From positions 1 to 6,169 of the forward strand of contig CAYHPY010000158.1 of NCBI GenBank assembly GCA_964358485.1: a stretch of DNA of 6,169 bases, read 5' to 3'. Each line of letters begins with the position of its first letter. Within the stretch, counting starts at the first letter, position 1. The notes below the pieces were generated by a model that had not been told where the DNA came from, ran no database searches, and was given only the letters and a program-made list of their open reading frames with translations. This document shows, piece after piece, positions 1 through 6,008 of this stretch. The stretch is from CAYHPY01 sp964358485. GTDB lineage: Bacteria; Elusimicrobiota; Elusimicrobia; UBA1565; UBA9628. Made by a program: the position numbers and the translations under genes.

Positions 1-898
1 GAAACTGGCGTCGGGTTTGGACCGCGCCCGGCGCCTCCTGAGGGATTTCGAGCCAGCCGTCGCCGTGGGCATGGGGGGCTACCTGTCCTTCCCGGTCACC
101 GCCGCCGCCGCGGTCCGGGGCATCCCACGGGCCGTTCATGAATCCAACGCGGTCCTGGGCCTGGCCAACCGGGCCTGCGTGAGCCTGGGAGCGCGCCTAT
201 TTTGGGGCCTGCCCTCCCGTGAGGGAACGCCCGGGACCTTGACCGGGACTCCGATCCGGCCCGCCCTTTGGACCGGCCTGGACCCCGCCCGCGCCCGGCG
301 GGAACTGGAGTTGTCCCCGGACCGTGCGACTTTGCTGGTTTTCGGGGGCAGTCAAGGAGCCAAAGGGATCAACCAAGCCGTTCCTCGGGCCTGCGCGCGC
401 CTGTGGGTGAAAAACCCGGACGCCTTCCAAGTCCTCCATTTGGCCGGCCCCCGGGACGCCGCGACGGTGCGCGCCGCCTATGGGCGCGGCCCCGCGCGGG
501 TCCTGGAATACCTGGAGCGCATGGAACTGGCCTACGGGGCCGCCGATCTCGTCGTGTGCCGGGCCGGGGCCAGCACCTTGGCGGAGCTGGCCGCCCTGAA
601 AAAACCCGCCATCCTCGTCCCCTACCCGTTCGCCGCCGCGCGCCACCAGGACGCCAACGCGCTCCTGCTGGAGTCCCGCGGGGCGGCCCGCGTGGTCGCC
701 GAGGCGGGCTTGGAGGAGCGGTTGGCCGGGGCCCTGGAGGATTTGCTACTCTCAGGGGAGAGCTCCTCCCGCCGCGGGGCCATGGCCGGAGCGTTCGCCG
801 CGTTGGGCCTCCCGCCGCCGGACCGCGCCGCCGAGGAGCTCGCCGACGCGGTTGAAACCCTTGCCGAAAACCGTTCCCAGCATCCTCATCACCAATGA
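1..898 (+). CDS. murG: MurG, UDP-GlcNAc:lipid I N-acetylglucosaminyltransferase (5'-truncated by window edge)
   Basis: MurG transfers GlcNAc from UDP-GlcNAc to lipid I to make lipid II, at the inner face of the cytoplasmic membrane. The frame is open from base 2 with no stop, so the gene starts outside the window; the TTG at 17 is only an internal codon. About 298 residues remain, and by comparison with the roughly 355-residue E. coli protein about 80 N-terminal residues, including the first glycine-rich loop, are missing. Counting from base 2, visible motifs are GMGGY (residues 23-27), HESN (46-49), a GTPIR segment matching GNPVR, the nucleotide-sugar loop GGSQGA (115-120) and CRAGASTLAEL (186-196), in which E195 matches the ribose-binding Glu of the family, followed by PYPFAAARHQDANA. 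The last 15 codons overlap surE in another frame, which explains the unconserved tail ENRSQHPHHQ. The next gene is surE, not murC, so the usual division/cell-wall gene order is broken here. The family call is firm. Confidence 0.96.
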   Translation, partial: KLASGLDRARRLLRDFEPAVAVGMGGYLSFPVTAAAAVRGIPRAVHESNAVLGLANRACVSLGARLFWGLPSREGTPGTLTGTPIRPALWTGLDPARARRELELSPDRATLLVFGGSQGAKGINQAVPRACARLWVKNPDAFQVLHLAGPRDAATVRAAYGRGPARVLEYLERMELAYGAADLVVCRAGASTLAELAALKKPAILVPYPFAAARHQDANALLLESRGAARVVAEAGLEERLAGALEDLLLSGESSSRRGAMAGAFAALGLPPPDRAAEELADAVETLAENRSQHPHHQ

Positions 899-1646
899 CG
901 ACGGCCTTCACGGGCCCGGGCTCGCCCCTTTGGCCCAGGCCATGCGGCGCCTGGGGCGGGTCACGATCGTCGTGCCCGACCATGAGCGCTCCGCCGAAAG
1001 CCACTCCCTGACCCTCCACAAGCCCCTGCGGGTCCGGCGCGTCGGGCCGGGATTTTTCTCGCTCAACGGCAGTCCCGCCGACTGCGCGCGCTTCGCCGTG
1101 CTGGAGATTCTCAAGGGCCGCGTGGATCTGGCGGTCTCGGGAATCAACCACGGGCTCAATTTGGGCGAGGACGTGGTCTACTCGGGAACGGTGGCCGGGG
1201 CCATGGAATCGGTCCTCCTGGATCTTCCCGCCATCGCCTTTTCCCAGGAACGGGGGGCCCACGGTAGCGCCCGCGTCCCGGCCGCGGAGCTTGACCGCTC
1301 CTTCGCCCGGTCCGCCCGTTTGGCGGAAAAACTGGCGCGGCTCGTCCTGCGCCGGGGCCTGCCCAAGGGGGTGTGCCTCAACGTCAACTTTCCCCGGACG
1401 GGCCCCGGGGGCCCCAAGCCCCCGCTGGCCTGCCGCCTGGGCCGCCGCATCTACACCCAGGTGGTTTCCCGCCGCCAGGACCCGCGGGGGGAGCTCTATT
1501 ACTGGCTGGCCGGAAAAACCGTGAAGGGCGCCGGGGCCCGCGGCACCGATGTCGACGCCATCGCCCGGGGGCACGTCTCGGTCACGCCGCTTAAAATCGA
1601 CAACACCGACCACGCCACGCTCGCCGCGCTGCCGGACTGGCTGTGA
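852..1646 (+). CDS. surE: SurE, 5'/3'-nucleotidase (survival protein)
   Basis: SurE is a cytoplasmic, divalent-metal-dependent phosphatase that removes phosphate from nucleoside 5'- and 3'-monophosphates; some members also act on short polyphosphate. The 264-residue product matches the family along its length. It has NDDG at 15-18 (metal ligands D16 and D17), RSAES at 46-50 (ligand S47), NGSPADC at 72-78, SGIN at 96-99 (ligand N99), then NLGEDVVYSGTVAGAMES, in which the usual AMEG is AMES. The C-terminal half has QDPRGELYYW, GTD and HVSVTPL. All four metal ligands are present, so it should be active. I chose TTG at 852 because the family begins only a few residues before the first strand, and a GAGGAG (833-838) lies upstream, although 13 bases away. 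TTG at 861 is an equally plausible start. The 47-base overlap with murG points to one transcript and coupled translation. Confidence 0.96.
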   Translation: MKPLPKTVPSILITNDDGLHGPGLAPLAQAMRRLGRVTIVVPDHERSAESHSLTLHKPLRVRRVGPGFFSLNGSPADCARFAVLEILKGRVDLAVSGINHGLNLGEDVVYSGTVAGAMESVLLDLPAIAFSQERGAHGSARVPAAELDRSFARSARLAEKLARLVLRRGLPKGVCLNVNFPRTGPGGPKPPLACRLGRRIYTQVVSRRQDPRGELYYWLAGKTVKGAGARGTDVDAIARGHVSVTPLKIDNTDHATLAALPDWL

Positions 1647-2632
1647 TCCTTCCGGCCCTGGCCGCGGCCGTCCTTTGGGCCCAGCCGGTCCCCGAGCGGG
1701 AGGCTGCCGCCCCGCAACCCGTCATCTTGGCCGCCGTGGGCGACATCCGCCTGGACGGCCCGATCGGAGCCCTCATCGAGAAGGACCCCGACCTTCCGTG
1801 GAAGGGCGTGGCCGAGGCCCTGAAAGCCGACATCCTCTTCGGCAATCTCGAGTGCAGCGTCACCAAGCGGGGCAAGAAGCTGGCAAAAACCTGGAATTTC
1901 CGGGCGCCCCCCGGACGACTGCTCTCACTCAAGCGGGCGCGCTTCGATGTCCTGAACCTGGCCAACAATCATGTCTGGGATTACGGGGAGGAAGGCTTTC
2001 GGGACACGCTGGCCGCCCTGCATTCCCGCCGGTTCGCCTTCGTGGGCGGGGGCAAAAACCTGGAGGAGGCCCTCGCCCCCCGAATTCTCAAGCGGGGGGG
2101 CCTCAAGATCGGCTTCCTCGGATTGACCAGCACCTTCCCCCAGGAGGCCTGGGCCTCCCGGCGCAAACCGGGGGTGGCCTATAGCGATTTCGGGCGATTC
2201 CCCGCCGCCATCCGCCGGGCCAAGGAGAAATGCGACCTCCTGGTGGTCTCCTTCCACGGCGGGACCGAACTGGCCGAGGGTCCCAACGAAATCCAAAAAA
2301 GCTTCGGCCGCCTGGCGGTGGACGCGGGCGCCGACCTGGTGCTCGGCCATCACCCCCACGTCCTGCAGGGGGTGGAGCTCTACAAAGGAAAGCCCATCGT
2401 CCACAGCCTGGGCAATTTCATGTTCGTCTCCCCGTCCCCGGGGACCCGCGCCACCGTGGTGGCCCGGGTCCGGCTCTCGGCCGCGGGGGTGGACTCGATC
2501 GAATTCGTTCCCGTGGACATCGGGGCGGGAATCCTCTCCCCGGCCGGGCCCGCGATGCGGGAGGAGATCGTCGCGGCCCTGGACCGGTTCGGCCTCTTGA
2601 CCGCCCAACCCGAACGATTCCGCGTTCGGTGA
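1643..2632 (+). CDS. CapA/PgsA-family (PGA_cap) metallophosphatase-fold protein
   Basis: This 329-residue protein has the conserved motif series of the CapA family (PGA_cap domain, calcineurin-like metallophosphatase fold). It has VGD at 32-34, GNLE at 67-70, LANNH at 106-110 followed by D113 and G115, H205-G-G-T-E209, GHHPHV at 235-240 and SLGNF at 255-259. The metal-binding Asp, Asn and His residues are therefore present. Founding members (CapA, PgsA) take part in poly-gamma-glutamate export, but most genomic members have no known substrate and no capB or capC is near, so I give no symbol. HGGTEL replaces the more common HWGxEY. The N-terminus is a short hydrophobic stretch (residues 2-13, ILPALAAAVLWA) followed by a Pro/Ala/Glu linker. 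It looks like a signal peptide or anchor but lacks the usual basic n-region, so export is only probable. The GTG start lies inside a GTGA overlap with the surE stop and has no good Shine-Dalgarno site, so translation is probably coupled to surE. Confidence 0.9.
   Translation: MILPALAAAVLWAQPVPEREAAAPQPVILAAVGDIRLDGPIGALIEKDPDLPWKGVAEALKADILFGNLECSVTKRGKKLAKTWNFRAPPGRLLSLKRARFDVLNLANNHVWDYGEEGFRDTLAALHSRRFAFVGGGKNLEEALAPRILKRGGLKIGFLGLTSTFPQEAWASRRKPGVAYSDFGRFPAAIRRAKEKCDLLVVSFHGGTELAEGPNEIQKSFGRLAVDAGADLVLGHHPHVLQGVELYKGKPIVHSLGNFMFVSPSPGTRATVVARVRLSAAGVDSIEFVPVDIGAGILSPAGPAMREEIVAALDRFGLLTAQPERFRVR
2610..2629. repeat. Perfect 7-6-7 inverted repeat at the end of capA
   Basis: CCGAACG (2610-2616) and CGTTCGG (2623-2629) are exact reverse complements separated by six bases. 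The dyad covers the last codons of the CapA-family gene and ends just before the -35-like box of the next gene. No T-tract follows directly, so it does not look like an intrinsic terminator. A second copy of GTTCGG at 2587-2592 could also pair with the left arm. It may be an operator for the downstream Crp/Fnr regulator, since the 6-base spacer is the spacing of Crp-type sites, or an mRNA hairpin. The half-site itself is not the TGTGA consensus. Confidence 0.5.
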
Positions 2633-2633
2633 G

Positions 2634-2663
2634 TTGATCCCCGACGGAGATTTTAGCTAGTAT
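2634..2663 (+). promoter_or_regulatory. Candidate sigma70-type promoter of the Crp/Fnr gene, possibly giving a leaderless mRNA
   Basis: TTGATC (2634-2639, 4 of 6 to TTGACA) is followed after 18 bases by TAGTAT (2658-2663, 4 of 6 to TATAAT). The last T of the -10 box is 7 bases before the ATG at 2671. Transcription would therefore begin at or next to the start codon, the layout seen for leaderless genes. No convincing Shine-Dalgarno site precedes 2671, which agrees. Each box alone is a weak match; the placement is the main support. Confidence 0.42.
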
Positions 2664-2670
2664 CAGCGGG

Positions 2671-3360
2671 ATGAAGGACATGACGATCCTCCGCCGCATC
2701 CCGTTTCTCAGCGCCCTGACCGTCTCCCAACTGCGCGGCATCTACAAGATCGCCAAAGTCCGCGATTTCGGCCCCCGCGAGGCCATCTTCTCCAAGGCCG
2801 AGCTCGCCCGCCACATGTTCATCGTGCTCTCGGGACGCGTCAAAATTTTCACCCGCTCGGCCAGCAAGAAAAGCAAGACCTTCGCCTACCTCTCGGCCGG
2901 AGACTTCTTCGGCGAGATGGCCCTGCTGGAGGGCAGCGTCCGCTCGGCATCCGCGCAGGCCGCCATGCCGACCAAAATCCTCATCATCGGAAAAACCGAG
3001 TTCAAGCGCCTGCTCATGGCGGACCGGCACCTTTGCTACTACATGCTCCGCACCGTCTCCCTGCGCCTGCGCCGGGCCAACGAGGAGATCGAAAGCCTGC
3101 TCTTTCGCAACATCCTCGGCCGGGTCTCCAAGGCCCTCTGGGACCTCTCCCGCACCGCGGGTAAGACCTTCCGGGGTGGGTCCCTCCTCAAGGAACGCTA
3201 CACCCACCAGGAGCTGGCCGATCTCGTCGGGACGACCCGGGAGCCGCTCACGCGCGCCCTCTCCACCCTGCGGCGGGCCGACCTGGTCAGCGTCCGCCAC
3301 GGCTGTTACTTCATCAAGGACCCCCGCAAGCTCCAGGGCCTCTGCCTGACGGTCGATTAA
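2671..3360 (+). CDS. Crp/Fnr-family transcriptional regulator (cNMP-binding domain plus winged helix)
   Basis: This 229-residue protein has both domains of the Crp/Fnr family. The N-terminal beta-barrel (about residues 10-125) contains the phosphate-binding cassette FFGEMALLEGSVRSASA, with G81, E82, R91 and S92 at the positions that bind the cyclic phosphate in E. coli Crp. After the long dimer helix comes a winged helix whose helix-turn-helix is about Y177-V206. Its recognition helix starts T-T-R190-E191-P-L-T-R195, keeping the R-E-x3-R pattern of Crp that reads TGTGA half-sites. There is no N-terminal cysteine cluster, so it is not an oxygen-sensing Fe-S Fnr. It is probably a cytoplasmic dimer sensing a cyclic nucleotide, but the effector is inferred. 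Start: ATG 2671 is chosen because of the promoter-like -10 box seven bases upstream; ATG 2680 in the same frame is possible. aspS follows after one base. Confidence 0.93.
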   Translation: MKDMTILRRIPFLSALTVSQLRGIYKIAKVRDFGPREAIFSKAELARHMFIVLSGRVKIFTRSASKKSKTFAYLSAGDFFGEMALLEGSVRSASAQAAMPTKILIIGKTEFKRLLMADRHLCYYMLRTVSLRLRRANEEIESLLFRNILGRVSKALWDLSRTAGKTFRGGSLLKERYTHQELADLVGTTREPLTRALSTLRRADLVSVRHGCYFIKDPRKLQGLCLTVD

Positions 3361-3361
3361 G

Positions 3362-5152
3362 ATGTCCTTGGCCACCGGAATGCGTTCCCATCCCTGCGGG
3401 GGGCTCAGCCTGCCCGAGGCCGACCAAGAGGTCTCCCTGTGCGGTTGGGTCCACTCCCGCCGCGACCACGGCGGCGTCTATTTTTTCGACCTCCGGGACC
3501 GCTCCGGCCTGGTCCAGGTCGTGGTCCATCCCGACCAGGTCCCGGCCTTTTTGGCCGCCGCCAAGCTCGGCTCCGAGGACGTCGTCCGCGTCCGGGGCGC
3601 GGTCCGCCGCCGGCCCGCCGGAACGGAAAATCCGAAGATGGCCACCGGCTCCGTCGAGGTCAACGCCGTCGAGATCGCCGTGCTCAACACCTCGAAAACC
3701 CTGCCCTTCGAGATTTCCGACGAGGCCCAGCCGACCGAGGAGACCCGCCTCAAGTACCGCTTCCTGGACCTGCGCCGTCCCCGCATGCTGGGCAATCTCC
3801 AGCTCCGCCACCGGGTTTCCATGTCCGTGCGCGCGGCGCTCGACGCGGAAGGCTTCCTGGAGATCGAGACCACGGTCTTGACCAAGGCCACCCCCGAGGG
3901 CGCGCGGGATTACCTGGTTCCGGCGCGCCTGAGCCCGGGGAATTTCTACGCTTTGCCGCAATCGCCCCAGATCTTCAAGCAGATCCTGATGGTCTCCGGG
4001 GTGGAGCGCTATTTCCAGCTGGCCCGGTGTTTCCGCGACGAGGACCTGCGCTCGGACCGCCAGCCCGAGCACACCCAGATCGACGTGGAAATGTCCTTCG
4101 TTTCGGAGAGCGACGTCCACGCCGTCGCCGAGAAGATGCTCCAGCGGGTGTTCCGGGAAGCGCTGGGCGTCGAGCTGGAAATCCCGTTTTCCCGCATGGA
4201 CCACGCCGAAGCCATGCGCCGCTACGGCTCCGACAAGCCGGACCTGCGCTACGAGCTGGAAATCCGGGAACTGACGGATGTGTTCAAGAACTCCGAGTTC
4301 AAGGTGTTCGGGGAGCCCGCGCGGAGCGGGGGCGTGGTCCGCGCCCTGACCGTGCCGGGGGCGGCCATCAACCGGGCCGAGATCGACAAGCTCACCGATC
4401 TGGTTAAAACCCACGGCGCCAAAGGGCTGGCGTGGTTCCGGTGGAGCCTCAAGGACGGCAAGCTCACGGCCGAATCTCCGGTGGCGAAATTTTTAAAACC
4501 GGAAGAGATCGCCGCCTTGGCCGAGCGGGTGGGGGCCAAAGAGGGAGATTTGACCCTCTTCGGCGCCGGCACGGCCGCCGCCGCTGCGCCGCCCCTCGGC
4601 GCCCTGCGCAAGGAACTCATCGGCAAATTGGGGCTCAAGCCCTCCAAGCCCTGGTCCTTCACCTGGATAACGCATTTCCCGCTTCTGGAATGGGAACCCG
4701 AGGAAAAGCGCTGGACCTTCGCCCACAACCCGTTCACGGCGCCCCTGGAAGCCGACGAGGCAAAACTCGACTCCGACCCGGGCTCCGTCTTGTCCCACCA
4801 ATACGATCTGGTGCTCAACGGCGTCGAACTGGCCTCGGGCTCGATCCGCAACAACCGGCCGGAGATTCAGGGCAAGATCCTGTCCTTGATGGGCTTTTCC
4901 CCGGAGCGCCAGCGTGAGCTCTTCGGGCTCCTGCTCAGCGCCCTGGAATTCGGCGCCCCGCCGCACGGGGGCTTCGGCCTGGGCATCGACCGGCTGGTGG
5001 CCATGATGCGGGGGGAGGACTCCATCCGGGAGGTCATCGCCTTCCCCAAGACCCAGAAGGGAACCTGCCCGCTGAGCGAGGCCCCCGGGCCCGTCGGCGA
5101 GCGCCAGCTCAAGGACCTGCACATTCGCCTCGACCTGCCGCCGACCGCCTGA
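3362..5152 (+). CDS. aspS: Aspartyl-tRNA synthetase, bacterial type, probably non-discriminating (tRNA-Asp/tRNA-Asn)
   Basis: This class II synthetase charges tRNA with aspartate in the cytoplasm. At 596 residues it has normal bacterial length and domain order. An OB-fold anticodon-binding domain (about 24-110, CGWVHSRRDHGG) is followed by motif 1 and the flipping-loop region (GFLEIETTVLTKATPEGARDYLVP), the amino-acid site QSPQ (200-203), motif 2 (FR225DEDLR...QPEHTQID), the bacterial GAD insertion domain (about 285-415), and motif 3 GLGIDR (539-544, R544). H36 and G87 align with E. coli L30 and K82; His and Gly there are the pattern reported for non-discriminating enzymes, which also make Asp-tRNA-Asn for GatCAB. 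Start: ATG 3362 gives the longest product, but ATG 3380 (M7) aligns without gaps to the E. coli N-terminus and may be the true start; neither has a clear Shine-Dalgarno site. The gene begins 1 base after the Crp/Fnr gene and ends directly against the opposing gene. Confidence 0.98.
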   Translation: MSLATGMRSHPCGGLSLPEADQEVSLCGWVHSRRDHGGVYFFDLRDRSGLVQVVVHPDQVPAFLAAAKLGSEDVVRVRGAVRRRPAGTENPKMATGSVEVNAVEIAVLNTSKTLPFEISDEAQPTEETRLKYRFLDLRRPRMLGNLQLRHRVSMSVRAALDAEGFLEIETTVLTKATPEGARDYLVPARLSPGNFYALPQSPQIFKQILMVSGVERYFQLARCFRDEDLRSDRQPEHTQIDVEMSFVSESDVHAVAEKMLQRVFREALGVELEIPFSRMDHAEAMRRYGSDKPDLRYELEIRELTDVFKNSEFKVFGEPARSGGVVRALTVPGAAINRAEIDKLTDLVKTHGAKGLAWFRWSLKDGKLTAESPVAKFLKPEEIAALAERVGAKEGDLTLFGAGTAAAAAPPLGALRKELIGKLGLKPSKPWSFTWITHFPLLEWEPEEKRWTFAHNPFTAPLEADEAKLDSDPGSVLSHQYDLVLNGVELASGSIRNNRPEIQGKILSLMGFSPERQRELFGLLLSALEFGAPPHGGFGLGIDRLVAMMRGEDSIREVIAFPKTQKGTCPLSEAPGPVGERQLKDLHIRLDLPPTA

Positions 5153-5155
5153 TCA
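5150..5155. other. Palindromic double stop codon at the convergent gene junction
   Basis: TGATCA contains TGA (5150-5152), the stop of aspS on the + strand, and TCA (5153-5155), which is TGA on the - strand and the stop of the zinc-ribbon protein gene. The two convergent reading frames abut with zero bases between them, leaving no room for an intergenic terminator. Confidence 0.95.
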
Positions 5156-5611
5156 GCTCTTAGGTGGGGGCCGGTAGCCCTTAAAGCGCTCCAAAAACCA
5201 CTTCAGGGCCTCGCCCGCGACGATGTCCATGGAGGACAGGTCCACGATCGATTCGGCGAAGCTCGCCCCGCAGCGGGCGCAGGTCCACGCCGAGCGCCCG
5301 CCTGCCGAGGTCAACGGCTCCACGCAGGCCTTGCAATGGGGCACCCCGGGCGCCACCGAGGTCACTTCCCGCGCGGCCGAGCGGAAAGTCACTTGGGCAA
5401 ACCACAGGACGTCGAAGCGCTCCACCCGGTACTCCCGGACCTCGGGAGCCTTTCCCGCCGCGCGCAGGCGGACCGCCTCCTCTTCGACCTCCAGCAGACG
5501 CCTGCGCAGGCGTGAGGCCGAGGTTCGCTCGAGCAGGTAAAAACCCGTCAGGCCCGCCGCGATCACCCCCAGGAGCAGGTGCAGAAGGTCAAACGAAAAG
5601 CCCTCGATCAC
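5153..5611 (-). CDS. Small membrane-anchored zinc-ribbon protein of unknown function
   Basis: I do not recognise a named family. The 152-residue product starts with one hydrophobic helix (about residues 9-27), then an Arg-rich juxtamembrane stretch (R29, R34, R36-R38) and a charged helix (about 33-53) that may be a short coiled coil. By the positive-inside rule the C-terminal part is cytoplasmic. A middle segment (about 57-90) looks beta-rich. A zinc ribbon follows, with C93-x2-C96 and C111-x2-C114 (the second knuckle TCARCG), and a C-terminal amphipathic helix (about 128-143) ends in a basic, proline-rich tail. The GTG start at 5611 lies in a GTGA overlap with the response-regulator stop and has no own Shine-Dalgarno site, so translation is very likely coupled to that gene. 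This pairing suggests a job in the same signalling path, perhaps as a membrane-bound partner or output. The gene is real by its coupling, its membrane/zinc-ribbon layout and its fit up to the aspS stop; the function is unknown. Confidence 0.82.
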   Translation of the reverse strand: MIEGFSFDLLHLLLGVIAAGLTGFYLLERTSASRLRRRLLEVEEEAVRLRAAGKAPEVREYRVERFDVLWFAQVTFRSAAREVTSVAPGVPHCKACVEPLTSAGGRSAWTCARCGASFAESIVDLSSMDIVAGEALKWFLERFKGYRPPPKS

Positions 5612-5979
5612 GGCGCGGGGCGGCAGACCTTGAGCGCGCGGCGCAGGCGGTCAACGGAGAAAGGCTTGGAGAGATAATCCCGCGCGCCCGCCAGGTAGGA
5701 CCGGGACGCGTCGTCCAAGGTGGGGATTCCGGACATCACGATGATCTCCGCCCCCGGCTGATGCTCCTTGACCGCCGCCAGGATGGGCGTGCCCGCCACA
5801 TCCACCGTCACATGATCGGTCAGGACGATGTCGAAGGGGACGTCTTGAAGAAGGAGGAGCGCCTCGCGCCCGCTGCCCGCGGCCCGGACCTCGTGGCCCT
5901 CATGGGACAGGAAAACGGTGCAGAACTCCAACATCGATTCGTCGTCGTCGACGACCAGGATGGACGCGCCTTTGGGCAT
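5608..5979 (-). CDS. Stand-alone receiver-domain response regulator
   Basis: This 123-residue protein is a single CheY-like receiver domain with no output domain. It has the acidic pocket D11/D12 (VVDDDE), the probable phospho-acceptor D55 (IVLTD), the switch Ser S83 (IVMSG), the aromatic switch residue Y102 and the conserved K105 (KPF). All catalytic residues for Asp phosphorylation are present. Odd point: the loop after D55 reads HVTVDVAGTP, so the usual Met-Pro at +3/+4 is Thr-Val, while the Gly at +8 remains. No histidine kinase is in the window. The ATG at 5979 is set by an excellent AGGAGG seven bases upstream and by a near-consensus promoter. It is the first gene of a two-gene operon; its stop overlaps the GTG of the membrane zinc-ribbon gene by four bases. 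The output may be protein-protein contact, possibly with that neighbour, or phosphorelay. The domain call is firm and the partner is inferred. Confidence 0.93.
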   Translation of the reverse strand: MPKGASILVVDDDESMLEFCTVFLSHEGHEVRAAGSGREALLLLQDVPFDIVLTDHVTVDVAGTPILAAVKEHQPGAEIIVMSGIPTLDDASRSYLAGARDYLSKPFSVDRLRRALKVCRPAP

Positions 5980-5986
5980 GGAAAGC

Positions 5987-5992
5987 CCTCCT
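5987..5992 (-). promoter_or_regulatory. Strong Shine-Dalgarno site of the response-regulator gene
   Basis: On the - strand AGGAGG (extended GAGAGGAGGG) ends seven bases before the ATG at 5979, which is ideal spacing. It is the only textbook ribosome site in the window and fixes the start codon of this gene. Confidence 0.9.
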
Positions 5993-6008
5993 CTCGGCGC
6001 GGATCAGG

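Noticed and set aside
369..1613. Long open frame on the - strand (414 codons) opposite murG and surE
   Set aside because: It covers two confidently identified genes, has low-complexity Arg/Gly/Pro-rich translation and no recognisable motif. Such shadow frames are expected in high-GC DNA.
2671..2682. ATG 2680 as the regulator start, with AAGG (2674-2677) as ribosome site
   Set aside because: The AAGG is only two bases before the ATG, too close to work; ATG 2671 fits the -10-like box better, though 2680 is not excluded.
3439..4407. Open frame on the + strand in another frame inside aspS
   Set aside because: Its Arg/Pro/Gly-rich translation is typical of an out-of-frame reading; aspS accounts for the region.
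3314..4414. Long open frame on the - strand (366 codons) opposite aspS
   Set aside because: It mirrors the conserved AspRS coding sequence, and the translation shows only Gly/His/Leu-rich shadow composition.
5166..5182. Possible hairpin just after the aspS stop (GGGGGC / GCCCTT)
   Set aside because: Only four Watson-Crick pairs plus two G-T pairs, and no T-tract on either strand, so it does not qualify as an intrinsic terminator.
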